Shown piece by piece: positions 1 to 13,073 of a stretch of 64,000 nt of DNA (position 1 is its first letter; each line of letters opens with the position of its first letter). The stretch is from Ustulina deusta. Taxonomy: Eukaryota > Ascomycota > Sordariomycetes > Xylariales > Xylariaceae. A program made the position numbers and the translations under genes. Location of the stretch: positions 1,054,001 through 1,118,000 of the forward strand of contig JAJNNX010000009.1 of the NCBI GenBank assembly GCA_023159155.1. The letters run 5' to 3'. Under the pieces are notes generated by a model. It did not search any database and was not told the origin of the DNA. It worked only from the letters and a program-made list of their open reading frames with translations.

Positions 1-3000
1 AAAAACGGCTCGAGGTATTGGTGAATTGCGCTCTTGTCCGGCACCAAAATTTGCCTTAATACCCGTGTTAATGTAGTTTAGGAGTTGACCAAGACAACCA
101 GCCTGTCCTTGACATCATACCACAACCTGGAAAAAACACACTTAGTGGACTTCCAATCTTTACTTTCACGCACATCTTAATAGATTTGCCGAAAATTAGG
201 CTTCGCTTCCGTGGCAATAGATAAGGTTTACATCGTACTTGACATTTCAGATGATGCCTGCACCTTGGAGAAATTGTATACCCTGGCTAAAAGAAAAGCG
301 ACACCCTGTCTTCTGAGATGCCGGTCTTGTCCTGGGTTTCGGGGGAAATTGTAATTTAAGCCATTCGAAGCTCACATCACCAGAGCTCCACCCTTCCTAT
401 CATTCAGTTGGCCTAACAAACGTTTGCCTGGACGCGCGAGCTAAAGGAGAGCAGGGGTAATGGAAGTCGGCCCTCGGAACTGCAATTCTACTCGTTCGTA
501 GGATAAACGAAGGGCAACTTAAAACAGGATATCTGCTTATTACCACTTGCAGAAAATAATGACCGGGTTAACGAGATGACCATTGTCCTGACTCATGGAG
601 CCGTTCACCCTGCCATCATTTTGGGAGATGAAGTCAATGTGTTGCAACAGAAGGAGCAGATGTCGAACGCCGCGGAGTAGCCAGCCGCCCTCGAAACGTT
701 TTTTCGGCGAGAATGAGGACGTGGCAGGAACGATAAGTCGGCTGATAGAACCTCGAGCGTCAAAACGGAAATTTTGCGGGAGTGAGAGTACCATCGCGAG
801 CATCGAGCTAGTCACCGCATGCATGCAATGTCAAACAACTTAATTTAACATATCGCCAATGCGAAGGATGACCTTCAAGAAATTTTAATGCTCAAAAATT
901 GATTGAAATGGGAGGAGGGGAAAATCTAAAGGCCATGGTCTTCTCGACGAGGCAATATCCATATCTTCGGACTGTGACCAACAAGACTCTCTATAATTCC
1001 ATCAACGATATCAGTGAGCGATGAGGCGGAGTAATGCCAATAGAACGGCAGACTACTCCAGGTCAACTTTTGGCTCGAGATGGTCGGGAACCCTTTCTCC
1101 AGGGGCTAGAAGCCAAGCGCCTCAAGCATGAAGGTTGAATCCGTCGACAGCCAGAACCACGCTTTTGACGTGTGGGATATTTGACGCGGCGGAGCGGAAT
1201 GGGGAAGGGCGCCTAGTACGCTTACACGGACCGGGTATGTATGGCGACCAGGGAATTGCCCATGCAGATGCGGGCTGACGCCAGTCCCTCTCATGTTCTA
1301 TGCCAACGATGTCGGCGCAAGACCACTCAGGTTTTCTTAACCTCCCCTCTCCCCAAACCCCGGGTACGGTGAGAACTTACTTCTGTTTATATTTTCAAAA
1401 CAACCTGTTGCGATGCAAGGCAAAAACATGTATCGTTTGCCAGTGCATGTCAGGTTATCCTAATCTGCTTGGACACTTGGAGTCATCTTGAGAGGAATAT
1501 GCAAGCCACAGATAAAATGAACCGAAAGCATAAAGCAACTTTATCGAACTTCTCACCCCCATCTGCAGACTGGAGAGTAGATAGTGTATGCGTAAGTTGT
1601 GTGTGTGTGTGCCCCCCCAGGCGCGCCCCAGGATGTCGCGAGTCGCTCCAAGGAAGCCTGGTCCGAGATCTGAGGTGGATACCCAACTCCTGCATGAATC
1701 CCTCCTGGAGACCACCATGTTCACCACGACCCTGCTCGTCCGGTAACACTGCTTGCATGAGATAATCTCGGAACCATGTGCCGGTGCCGGGTTTTTGATA
1801 TCATACCGAAGACGGCGTGGGGTAGACGACGGGGCATTGGACTGAGGCATGCCGTGATGTTTGTAGTTCGGTGGCCTGATCAAAGCAAACGATAAGTGTG
1901 TGTCCGCCGACGACCCCCAAGTACCGGCAACCCTGCCTTTCGGTTTCAACTAACCTAGATCTTGGGGATAGCCGCTTCGTTTCTAGTGTAGTGTAGAGGC
2001 GAGACGGGTGGCGTGGACTCGGTTCGCTCTCCTCCATCCACCTTGTGTGGCTACATGCCGGGATAGTGGACCTCGTTCTGCCTGCCCAGGGGCTACCTAC
2101 AAGCAAGGTATTCTGGTTGTGTTCATCTCCCACCTTGCCCTCTGTTTCCGACCGTGCTGGCACGTGTTTCTCACAAGAGAGAGACCTATAAAAAGAGCAT
2201 CCTATCCGGGAAGAGCCGACGAAGAGCACATACTGCTCTTGGCAAGCTGGGTCTGGACTGAGGTTTTGTGATGTCGCATTGAGGCTGGAGATGATACTAG
2301 CCATGGATTCATGGATTGGTGAGAGCAGTAGTGCAACTAAGTACCTACACTATGCGTACACTAGCAAGGTGACAAGGTGGGCGGGCATAAGTAACAATCG
2401 CGGTACACTACATGCTGGGATCCCTGTGCACCTCGTGAGGCATGGCTTGCTCGGCATTGAATACCTGCATCATACTATATGGACGTACATCGGGTTAGGG
2501 CTTCACAATTCGGGCTACCTATTTCTAATTTCCAGGTACCTATCTGTCTCAATCGAGAATGGCCGGGTTTCTTTTGTAACGTGAGGTTAGGTAACAGACG
2601 ACAGGCACCGGGGACTGTAGGTGATGGGGGGGTAGCGGATGTTTCGCAGATGAGCCTAACGCCCGCGAATCCCTGCCTGTGATCAGCCAACAGTGTAGTG
2701 GACGCATACTGCAGTAGGTAAGTACCTGACGTAAGCCGCGAAGCGATTTCGAGAGGTCACATAGTGTAGGTAAGGGGGGGTAGGTACCGGTATTCGCCTC
2801 AACAGAGCACGACGGGTTATGAAAACGGAATACCTACTCGTAAAAATAGATTCAGGAGACGATCACACACGGTAGTATTGAAAGTCGCTTGGTATCACAT
2901 TAGAAAGTCGGTGGCAAAGGAACTTGACATATCACAAAATGCACGTCTTGCAGTCTTAGTCAAACATGCTAGTGCCCACAGGTGATGAGTTCTCTTCCAG

Positions 3001-5883
3001 GCCCAGCTTCCGAGCAGACTCTGAGACTTGAGTGTCTTAATGCTCGGTGGAATATATCGTCGGTGGCGCAAGTCCAGCCGGGAGGATCGGGGTGATCTGT
3101 CCCCCTATGCAGGTGTGTCGGATAATTTAGTTCTGGCGTGAACATTTGCACTGCCGGCGTAGTCGATAAGTTGGTCGATCCAGTTCGCCTCGATGCGGAA
3201 TGCAGGTCCGATTTTTTTTTTACTGTGAAGATTGGAGGGGACGGTCTGTGGTTGCGACGCAGGACAGTCAGCTCTACTCCGCTTCGGGTGCACAACCGAC
3301 GAGAGGGACCATAGGTAGTGTACTCAGCTGGCTTGGCGATGATACCAATATCTCCCCAATCAATCAGCCGCGAGAACAAGTGCATAAGCAGAAAGGGGAT
3401 CCGAATGGTCTATTCCTATATATAGCAGTGCCTCTCCATGTGAAAATCTGGGTAACGTACTACATAGCCAACCGTTGAAGGCCAGTATGCAACTCGTTGT
3501 ATGCACGTAACCCCGTGGACATGTGCGCATACCGCCAGTATGAAGGGGTATCTAGGCTTGATACCTATGGAATTGCAAATCACTGCGGAGTGAGCGGTGA
3601 TCCCTGCGAGGAAAAGAAACAGCCAGATTCCCCGGAGCAACCTGGAGAACCCCTCATCCAAGGATTAGCATCCAACTGTGCTAGCCACTCTTCATCATGT
3701 CGTACTAAGCCCTACTCCTACGGCCAGAGACTACGTTGTATATACAATCGCCATCGTGGGTGCGTGACGCGTTGTTTTCGTCTCGCTGTTGGCGTCCGAT
3801 GTATAAGTCATCGCTGACCGAGTGATTTTTGGCACAACCTGATTCACGTCGACGCAATGCGAACGGGGAGGCGGCACTGCGCCCTGCAGCTAAGTTAGTA
3901 CTGGGCTCTATCACTTACCTATCGCTGGTGGATCGTTCCATGACGACTAAGTAGGTGGGTAGGTGACCTATCGCAAGCTGGACGAAATAGGCATTGCGTC
4001 GTACTTAGTAGGTGGTGTGTAGTGTAGTGTACACTCCAATCCACTGCCGTACAGTACCACACCCTTACTTACACCAGACTGGGGCTTCCAGCTCTTTGGG
4101 AAATAGCTAGACCAGGATACCCGACGACAGTGCACGTGTGGTGTAGGTATGCCTCGCTAGTCTAGGATACCGGGGATATCATTTCAACGCGAGCATCATT
4201 AGCGCGAGAGTGCTGGTTGATCGCCAGATGCGCGTAGTGACTCCGAGTCAGTTACCTAGGTCAGTTGGTTGAAGCTGGGCGAGTGTCGCCATCAATCAAT
4301 ATCAATCAATTAATTCATTCAGCATTGCCTTCACCGACTGTAGCGCGTCCTAGGCGTGTCGCATTGATCACTCAGCTTACCTCGCAGCAGCATGATGTAG
4401 GAACCGCTGAGTACTACGTACTCCAGCACGACAGCTAATACCCTTCCTCTCCATTCTACATGCTACGTGGATAGCCCCCTACTGTAGTAGAGCACCCTAT
4501 GCGTAGGTATTCTAGAAGCTTTGCCAAGATGCTACTGCAACCGTTGCAGTATACACTAGATATGTGGTCGGTATCGGGCGAGGCTCGAGTGGCTCGAGAT
4601 ATGAACTGCCTATCGACCTATCTGACCTAGCTGGTTATAGCGTAGTGCAGGTGGGTGATCATGGAGACCCCGGTCGCCTTCGTCGACCCTCTGCGCCGTG
4701 CTCGTCCTGAACAGGCATCTGGATAGGCTTGATGGGTCCAAGTCCACGCACATGTGCGCGTACATCGGGGGGTGCCCTCTGCTCTTGCGGCTGTCGGGAC
4801 CAGTCGTATCGCAAAGACGGAGCCAACCGAGTGCTATCCTGGCCACCCCAAGATACGAAACGAGCGTGTAATGTTCTTTGGGTGTTCTCTTGGACGAGTC
4901 CGTCGTTGCAACGTCGAGTCGATATCAAGACCCCTTTCACTCACTCTCCTCATGTTACGGTCCTTTTGCCAAATGCCCCACGACCCCCCACCGCGTTACA
5001 CTGGGGGAACTTCCTCTCCAACATCGTGGCGTTTCTGGCGTGTTTAACTTTGTTTGCTTCCTACATATTAGCAGCTAGCTGAGATTCCCCTCCCATCCGA
5101 AGAGAAGACGGCCCACAGTTCACCACGAAATACTGAAGTTATCGTTCGGGAGCGAAAAGGATCCCCGGAACCCCGGTGGCTGGTTGATGATACCTCATGG
5201 CTTTTCCATCCACCTGAACTCGGAACGCCTCGCGCATAACATTCCAATGAGAAAAAGCAAATGCGAACCATTACTCCCTAGGTGGTAAGACCACACTCGA
5301 TAAATGTCGGCGCATCTCTTTTGAAACCTCAATAAGACTATCGAACACTCTCCCTTTTCATCCAAAAAACAATCGAAATCTCTCGGCCAAATTCTTGATC
5401 TTGTCGATCAAGCCCCAGACCAGTTAGTGTACGCCATCGACGACTCAGACTTTTTTGTGTGCTGCTGTGCCGTATATACAGCGAATGGAATCGGATAGTT
5501 GTTGACATGGTAACAAAAAAAAAACGCCTTTGGACAACCAATACTATACTTTCAGTCGCTGTTGCAACGTCGACTTGATAAAAGCACCACACATCGGCGC
5601 GCATAAATACGTTGGGTGCCATCCAATCCTTTGAATCCTCTTTTGACGACTCATCGCGTTTCAGCGAAGCGATCCACTCATTCTAGGTGTGTCGAAAACC
5701 AGGGGCTGAGAGCGGCTGTATGAATTCGATTCGAGTTGTCACGTAGTGGCCGACTAGTAGCGCACTAAGTCAAGAAGTGTGCGAAGAGTTAGGTAGCTGA
5801 TGTACGATTGGACTCCCAATCGGTCCCCGGATTGCAACATTGCTGCTGTATGAGGCCCATTTTACGGGGTAATTAGGTCCACC
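1..5883. other. Gene-poor stretch upstream of the first gene
   Basis: No reading frame here is long or protein-like enough to support a gene, and splicing neighbouring frames gave nothing recognisable. Base composition is ordinary, unlike the AT-rich block further on. A short GT repeat followed by a C run lies near 1598-1618. From about 2.3 kb onward the TAGGTA/TACCTA words typical of this genome's intergenic DNA recur. The last few hundred bases before 5884 presumably hold the promoter of the next gene. A fast-evolving or non-coding gene cannot be excluded. Confidence 0.6.
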
Positions 5884-8800
5884 ATGTCGGGACGCAGTGC
5901 ATACGTCAGGAAGAAGATCACAGAGCCCAAGACGGGTGAGAAGGCTGTAGCAGGAGGACGAGGGCGATCCAAATCAGGCAGTGCTCGGATCTCGGCTGAT
6001 GATGGCTCTGTCTACGACTATCCAATGCCACAGAGCACTGGATTAGGTACCGCCAACGCACGGCTTCTGAAATTCTCAGACCCAGCGTATGACGGCGATT
6101 CTGTACACTATCGTTCCGAGCTGGCGAACGTCGGTAACAACAGCGGTGGCAGTCAAAGCGGCAGCAGCGAGAATGGAAGGCGAGAAGGTGGCTTACCGCG
6201 TCAGGGGCCAATGGCAGATTATGCGTACGCTAGAGCGCGAAAACCGGTGCTGAAAACGGAAGATGTGTCGGGCATCGAGCGATCGGGGTTTCGCAGTGCT
6301 GTGGACAAGAAAAGTGACGGCATTCGAAAGGGATTGACCAAGGCGTTCACACTGGGACTGAAGAAGAAGAAGGAGCTTTACGTTGCTGACCGAGCGCCAT
6401 CGTCGGCCACTATAAGGCCTCCCTATTACGACACTGACGACTTGGATACCAGCGAGATTCCTGCTATGCCGACTCATAGACCGCCTGGTGGGATGTGGAA
6501 TGGAGATCACCAAACAGGTATATCACCACCGCCATCTAGCAAACTTCCTCCGGTGCCTCCTCATTCTCCACCACCTGCGATCAAGCGATGGATCGGTGCC
6601 GGGAAGCCAGCACAAAGATGGAATAAGCTGCGAAAAGATCCCGAGCTGTGGGATCACAATGGCGACGTCATGGTGTACTTCGGCCGAAAAGATCAGCCAC
6701 GACCAAATCCATCTTTCCGGCTCTCATCTCATATCATCGAGAGCACAGAATCCCGACTTCTCGTCACTCTTCTCCGCGAAGGATCCACAGAAGATGACTT
6801 TTCCCAGATCAATCTACCTCCGTCTCCCATCGGGGCGCCGCCCATGCTCCGGCATAATAGCTATGCGCAACCCGGTCAGGCCACACCGCCCGTGTCGGAA
6901 GAGAATGCGCACGCCGACGTGGACGGTCAAATCTCGTATGAGATGTACTTCCCCACCCCAGCTAACCTGACAACAGCGGAGGCCCATCGTCACGCGATCA
7001 CCACGCGCAACGTCTTCGCGCTCTTATACCACGCCTCTCTCGTCGGGCTGTCGCTATTCCAGGCCTTGCACGATCTTCTCGAGCGGCTCGACGGCTACAT
7101 GGAGCCCGACGCGGACAACGTCGGCACCATCATCAACTACCTCTCAGCACGCGGCATCGACGACGCGCGGAACGACCCCGAGACGGCCGTCTCCCTCCTC
7201 GCGTGGTCGGAAACGCCCGAGGTCCGGTGGGAAGAGGGGTGGCGGGAAGCCTTCCTCCACTGCGCCGGCATGTACTCACGACTCGAGGACTGCACCGACT
7301 TCAAACACCTGACGCCCATCACGCGGGCCCTTCTAGAGCGCGCGTGTCTCGAAACCCAGCTCCGCGTGCAAGTGGCCGAGGAGCGCCTCGTCAACTTCGC
7401 GTTCGCGGACGCCTGGGGACCGGCGGCGAACAACAACAACAACAGCAGCAGTAGCGTAGGAAAAGCAGCGGCAGAGCGACTCCAGCAGTTCCTCATCAAC
7501 CACTACGCCAAGACGTACGGGACGTGGCCGCCAGCCGAGAGCGGGGCGCGGACGACGGACGGCGAGGAGATGTGGCTCACGAGGCCGGTGGCGCAGATGC
7601 TGCAGAGGGACTTCGGGGCGCTGTACGACTACCTCGTGAATCGCGACATCGTATGGGATGAGTCGGAGACACGGAGCAGCCGGAAGTGGATGATGGTGTC
7701 GGAGAGCGGGAACAAGTCGTTCGAGGCCGACACCCAGGACCTCCCGCTCACGGACCTGCTGATCGAATTCGACAACCGCATGCGCTTCCCGCACATCCCG
7801 CACCCGTATCCCCTCGTGCCGGACTCCATCCGGCCGTCCACGTCCGCCGCGCCGACCAGCTCCAGAGACAGGTCGAAGAAGGACAAGCACGCGAAACAGG
7901 TGCTCGACGACCGCAACCTGGAGCGCAGGGTCCAGTTCGCGTACACCGAGGCCACCAACATCTACAGCCTCGGCTCCGAGTTCACGCAGTCGGACCTGAT
8001 CGAGGGCTTCGTCAAGTTCGAGAAGACGGACCGGATAGGGGCCGTGGACCCGTTCTGCGCGCGTCGCGGCCGCTGGGTCCTCGTGTACGCCGTCCTCCAG
8101 ATCCTAGCGAGCGTGTCCGTTGACTCGCCCAACGTGCGGTACAAGGATGGCGTGTCGTACCATCTCTCCCCGCGGCTGAAGGGCACACGCACCCCGCCGT
8201 GGAAGGGCGTCTCGTCGCCTTCGCTAGAGGCGTGCCACGAGCTCTCGCATTGTTGGGTCGTCCCGCGGACCTGGCAACAACAAGCCCTCGACAGCGCCGG
8301 GTCCGACACGTCGGCCGGTAGCACCGACCCGGTCACCCACATGATACGCAGCCGCGCGCGGCAGCAGAAGTTCCCGCTACCGCCGCCGAGCCGCTCGGGC
8401 TTCCGCACGCCGTCCGTTCAGAGCATGCGGTCGAGCACCACGGCCACGCCCACCATGTGGGGAGGCTCCTCCGCCATGAGCGTATACTCGGACGATGCCG
8501 CGAGCATCACCGGGCGGATGCTGGCCACGCAGCAGTACCATCACGGCCACGCCGCAGGATACGCGAACAAGGGCCTTCCGCGTCCGCCCCCGCGCAGTCG
8601 CGGGAACGAGAGCGCACGCAGCGAGAGAAGCAACTCGGCCTTCGGGCCCGGCGGAAACATGAAGCCGAGTCCACTCAACATGAACATGAACATGAACATG
8701 AACATGAGCAGCGGCAGCGGCAGTGGCGCCAATGTCAACGTGCTCCTCAGCGCGGCCGCCATCCGGGCCGAGGCTCCCCCTCCGCCGCCGCAATGGCCGG

Positions 8801-9042
8801 CACGGACGCAATCCATGTACCGCACGCAGCCGCCTGGCCTGGACCTGTCGTCGATAGGGGTGGACGGCAGGGCGGGAGACATCTTCACCGAGATGCCGCA
8901 CACGCCGACGAGCAGCAGCGGGGAGGGAGGCAAGGGTCTTCAGTTGTCGCCGCTTGGGTCCGAGGCCCTGGCACCCATGATCCGCGACTTCGACGAGCTG
9001 GATTCCGTGGCCGAGGAGCATGCGTACGAGAAGATGATCTGA
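5884..9042 (+). CDS. Large conserved fungal protein with BTB-like segment, function unknown
   Basis: A single uninterrupted frame of 1052 residues begins at an ATG in a strong context (CCACCATG). The N-terminal ~250 residues are basic, low-complexity and proline-rich, including PPPSSKLPPVPPHSPPP near residue 215. Around residues 255-300 a block reading NGDVMVYFGRKDQ followed by SFRLSSHIIE resembles the start of a BTB/POZ fold. Residues ~350-830 form the ordered core, with segments such as RWEEGWREAFLHC and LERACLETQLRVQVAEERLV. The C-terminal ~220 residues are disordered, with a (Met-Asn) run near residue 930. I recognise the general family as an uncharacterised Pezizomycotina family, possibly one filed as DUF8004, but cannot verify that. 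No catalytic motif, signal peptide or membrane helix is visible. A scaffold or regulatory role is only a guess. Confidence 0.85.
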   Translation: MSGRSAYVRKKITEPKTGEKAVAGGRGRSKSGSARISADDGSVYDYPMPQSTGLGTANARLLKFSDPAYDGDSVHYRSELANVGNNSGGSQSGSSENGRREGGLPRQGPMADYAYARARKPVLKTEDVSGIERSGFRSAVDKKSDGIRKGLTKAFTLGLKKKKELYVADRAPSSATIRPPYYDTDDLDTSEIPAMPTHRPPGGMWNGDHQTGISPPPSSKLPPVPPHSPPPAIKRWIGAGKPAQRWNKLRKDPELWDHNGDVMVYFGRKDQPRPNPSFRLSSHIIESTESRLLVTLLREGSTEDDFSQINLPPSPIGAPPMLRHNSYAQPGQATPPVSEENAHADVDGQISYEMYFPTPANLTTAEAHRHAITTRNVFALLYHASLVGLSLFQALHDLLERLDGYMEPDADNVGTIINYLSARGIDDARNDPETAVSLLAWSETPEVRWEEGWREAFLHCAGMYSRLEDCTDFKHLTPITRALLERACLETQLRVQVAEERLVNFAFADAWGPAANNNNNSSSSVGKAAAERLQQFLINHYAKTYGTWPPAESGARTTDGEEMWLTRPVAQMLQRDFGALYDYLVNRDIVWDESETRSSRKWMMVSESGNKSFEADTQDLPLTDLLIEFDNRMRFPHIPHPYPLVPDSIRPSTSAAPTSSRDRSKKDKHAKQVLDDRNLERRVQFAYTEATNIYSLGSEFTQSDLIEGFVKFEKTDRIGAVDPFCARRGRWVLVYAVLQILASVSVDSPNVRYKDGVSYHLSPRLKGTRTPPWKGVSSPSLEACHELSHCWVVPRTWQQQALDSAGSDTSAGSTDPVTHMIRSRARQQKFPLPPPSRSGFRTPSVQSMRSSTTATPTMWGGSSAMSVYSDDAASITGRMLATQQYHHGHAAGYANKGLPRPPPRSRGNESARSERSNSAFGPGGNMKPSPLNMNMNMNMNMSSGSGSGANVNVLLSAAAIRAEAPPPPPQWPARTQSMYRTQPPGLDLSSIGVDGRAGDIFTEMPHTPTSSSGEGGKGLQLSPLGSEALAPMIRDFDELDSVAEEHAYEKMI

Positions 9043-10551
9043 CGCGAGGACGGGGTGCACTTCACTTACTCATTTACTCACTTGCATGCCGGACGCCATT
9101 CTATTCTATATATATCATCATCATCATCCATGATGGACTCGAAGATGGCAAGAAGAAGGATAAGAAAATGAGAGAGGAAGAGAAAAGACGCAAGGGAAAA
9201 GATCAAAAAATCAAAAATCAAAAACAAAGCGGGAGTTCCAAGCTTGTATTGTGTTGCGATGGCGCAGGCAGTGGACCTCGTTTCACAACGATACGTTTAC
9301 TATATATATCCCTAAAAGCGGTACAACCCATTAAACCGTCTACCTGGCGGACGTTAGGAGGAAAGAAAAAGGCCCTTTGGCTAGGCAAAGCATTCATCTC
9401 TCTTCTTCTGTCGACCTTCTTCTTTTCCCCCTGTTTTTTTTTTTCTGTTTTTTTTTTCTGGGTATAGCGGACGGACTTGTTGATACCTACTTACATTTAT
9501 ACCTACGTACCTCTAGATAGGTACCTCCTGTTGTTTACTTGGACGGGTTTGGATTAAGGCTACCGCAGAGGTAGCGTCGGGCTCTTGAATTGCCTACTCA
9601 TGTATTCATCAGATAATATAAATCTGCAAGCATTCATCTGTTTGTTCTGTTGTTTTGAATATCTTAAGTGCCCAGTCGAGATATTCGGCAATGTACTCGA
9701 AAGCCGAATTACATTTGTTTGGTGGGTAGAACCCAATAGATAACTACCTAAATACTAATCTCGTTGTTCAGAAACCTGGAAGTCCAATGCGCCGATCAAG
9801 GTTGACCTAGGTACTTCAGAAGGGACAGACATGCAGGTAACACGATTTCCTACAGACTTGATCTTGCGACAGTTTCCCGGTGTTAATCGCGAATTCTTCC
9901 AAAATATAGCATAAAAGAAAAAACAATAAGTTATCAAATACACCGGATCAAATAAGCAACTTTTCTCTGCTTCTTATATGGATAATTCGGTTTCCTTTCT
10001 CTAAAGAAGAGAGACAGAAAAAAACTGATTTTATGCCTCCCTTGGACTCCACTCCATAGGTAGTTATACATTGTGTATCGGTACATACATATATTGTCAG
10101 TTCAATAAGGCTTTGAAAAAGGAGTGTGGACGTTAGAGGCCAAAGGAGCGAGTCACTCCTATATCAACTCGTCAATATCACTCGTGAGCTCCTTCTTCCC
10201 CCAGTCTCAGTTTGCCAGTTTGTTTATAGGAGATTAAGACTCTATTCGATACCTTACCAAGAGTCCAAAACAGTAGTAGGGCATAACACCATCACGACTG
10301 CCCGGAAAAGAAAAACATAACTGAAAACGTTGCCATTCTCTAATAAAACTACAAGCAACAAGAATGTTCTATCGTTCTATGTGTAGGGCAGTATACAGGG
10401 GTTTCAAGTTGCTGTTTTCTCCAAATATACAGTTTCAGTAATGTCATCCCAGTCCATGATCCTGGTCCCATTAATCTTTATCGTCTATCTTTTCATGCCG
10501 TGTCTTATCAATCCAGTTGGCCAAGAAACCTTCAGTCGGCAAGAGATTTTT
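9043..10551. other. Convergent intergenic region
   Basis: This stretch separates two convergent genes and should contain both 3' ends. It has an ATC microsatellite near 9115-9129, purine-rich sequence at 9140-9230, and two poly-T runs near 9435-9460. TAGGTACCT words occur at about 9500-9530. No coding or RNA feature is supported. Confidence 0.5.
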
Positions 10552-11771
10552 CTACAGCCTTTCGTTTTGCTGTCTCCTTAGCTCATCACGGAATGCGTTC
10601 CCGGTTGCTGGGTTTTGATCGCGTCCAGCTCCCGTACCGGGATGGCCAAGTTCCATGTGTCGGTCTTCGGTCGGGGTACCTGCTAGACTGCCCAAGGCGT
10701 CACTGTCGCGCCTAGGCCGGTCGGCGGGGTCGGGTAGGTCGCGGTAGACATCACCACCCTCGGCTTGAATTTCGCGCTCCATCAGCTGGATGCGCTCGTT
10801 CGCCTTGGCCTTCTTATTTCTCCTTCCAAGCCCGAAGCGTGAACGGCCACTCTTGCCGACGTTGTAGTTGCGGCCCATGGCGCTTGTGAGCCGAACATGG
10901 CGGTGATGACGATTCCATAGACACGTGCCGATGACACAGGCGATAATGAAGCCAAACACGGTAGGGATTGCGATGAATATAGCAGGGCCTGAGGTTCGGC
11001 CGTGATGGGCATCTGCGACCGGCCCGGGCCGGGTTGTGATCTTGATCTGAGGACCCGGTTTTTCTACATTCTCGCCCTTGACAACTCCAATCAAGCTGAG
11101 GCTGATGTTCTGAGAGCCTTGGTACAGGAGCTGTTTGTCCGTGATGTCGATAGTCGCAAAGCCGAAGCGGGATTGGATGTAGTTGGACGTGAAGGCAGGC
11201 GAATCGGTCCTGACTTGGCCGGTGGTTTTGTTGATGTAGTTCCCGACAATCCGGACGGTGGAGTTACCAGCGGCAAAGTAGGTTGGGTCCCATGTAACTG
11301 TGATGCGTCAGCTCAAGTATCGTGAATGAACCTCGGTGTTCCGTTTCTTCTCGGCGGCAGCGTACAATAATACGTAGTGCCTACGTAAAGCGTCGAATTC
11401 AGCTCTGGCTGACACCAGGGAGCAAAGTCACCGTCGAGATTACTACATAGTCCGAACGAGCCAACACTCTGGCTGGCGGCAGTAGGGCCAGGGGGCGCGC
11501 CAGTGCTGGTAATGACCTTGCCTTGGCTTGTGTATGTGAAGACAGTAGCCGTGACGTGGTGAGGAGCGCCGGAGATGACGGTGGGCGTTCCGGATATGGT
11601 GCTCAAGACGGGCGTGACTGTCGAGGTGCTGTCCTCGTTTACAGTGACCCAGGGTTCTAAGGCGGTATCTATGGCATCTGCGGCTCTTGGCTGCAGAGGA
11701 CTCGGGTTCGGTATGGCATGAGCGGCAGCCAGCAGCAGGCCAGCGGCGGCCATGGAAGTGAGCTTGGGCAT
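10552..11771 (-). CDS. Putative type I plasma-membrane or wall protein, one transmembrane helix
   Basis: Two exons, 11771-11366 and 11297-10552, encode 383 residues. The 68-nt intron has a GTACGC donor, a GCTGAC branch site and a CACAG acceptor, and the frame closes exactly. I use the ATG at 11771 because the frame further upstream lacks an ATG. The product starts with a signal-like MPKLTSMAAAGLLLAAAHA, followed by a Ser/Thr-rich stretch. A conserved ectodomain follows (LCSNLDGDFAPWCQPELNS, then YVGTTYYFTWDPTYF across the splice, then NSTVRIVGNYINKTTGQ). A single hydrophobic helix (IFIAIPTVFGFIIACVIGTC) precedes a basic, charged cytoplasmic tail of about 130 residues. N-glycosylation sequons are present in the ectodomain. 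The topology resembles fungal cell-surface sensors or wall-associated proteins, but no named function is justified. Confidence 0.8.
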
Positions 11772-13073
11772 CCCGGCGGCTTGCCGAGGACTTGGCAAGG
11801 ATGAGTGAAGCGATCGATCGACGGGCGCGAAGTAGGTATACTGTACCTGGAGCGAAGGATGTCAGCAATCCGCTACAGAATCGAGTGACAATAGCTCAGG
11901 AGACAGCACTTACACGGATTATTAAAGCTTGAACTCGGTTGGGGGAGAGTGTTGCGTGTCAAAAGAACGCGTTTGACAAAGAATTGTTTCGGATGCAAGA
12001 TGAATGACAAGAAAGGCTGCTCGGCGTAGTGCTCAGGTATGTACACAAATACGGCGAGCCAGGGGCAACCGCAAGCAGAAAATGGCGCGTGGGTCTCATC
12101 CGCTGTAGTGTAAGTCTACTACTACTGTACGCTACACAGATATCTGGTACATCAGTGGTGTAGGTCCAGGTATAGTAGGTTAGGTACACGACGTCACGGT
12201 TGGACAGGCATGTCATACAGTGGGCCAGACCTATGAGGTCCACTACTTATCCAAAGACCAATCGTCTTCAACCAGTTCCTGATTTGATGGGGGACTTCCC
12301 TGTGCCGCACATAGCGTCCCCAGATTTAATCTCTTGGCTGATCCGGACCAGCCGTGCAGCTGTGCGTCCTGCATTAGCTTTCAATCACGCCGTTGACAAC
12401 AACATCCGCACAGATATTCACATAGAATAACTTTTTTTTTTCATCTTGAATTTATATTCGTTCATTGCACCACACTTGCATACAGTTGTAAATCTGCAAT
12501 CCCTTTGGTTGGGTATTGTGCCAGGAAGTTTATTTCATTGTGCTAGTCCCGACGGACAAGGGTGCTTTTCTGAAGAGGACCTAGGTCTGAGTCCCATTTC
12601 TTACCCCCATGGTGTCTATCATAAGTATGCTTTCTTAGATCATACCAAAACGCCAATTGCTTCCATGCCCAATGCCTAATACCAATCTTCCACCAGTACG
12701 ACTGGTGAAAATGCCCTTATGAAAACGCCCTCATGAAAATGCTTTCTTCAAGGCTTCCACCGAACTCGTCCAAGTATATAGACAATCCCAACCAAAACAC
12801 CATGAACCTTCCATGCTTCCCCCAAACCCCACAAACCAGACACACTGACCAATATTGTGGACGGCGTTGTACCAAGAAAGCGAGGGAACTCGTCTTGCTC
12901 TGACTTATGTGTCACTGTCGCCGTCCCAACCATGGGCATATAATTGAATGCAGACACCAAGGTACACTCAACCTTGGTAACGTTCTCCTTTCCCAGTAGC
13001 ATACCGGTACAGTGCTGCAGTTCTGTCCCGTTCCTTGACATCGAGACTCGGGGTCTGCGTTTGCCACAGCAGG
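11772..13073. other. Intergenic region
   Basis: The part next to 11771 is the presumed promoter of the membrane-protein gene. A minus-strand frame of 109 codons (13077-12748) overlaps the end of the next gene by four bases and could be a 3' exon, but it lacks recognisable homology. Nothing else is supported. Confidence 0.45.
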
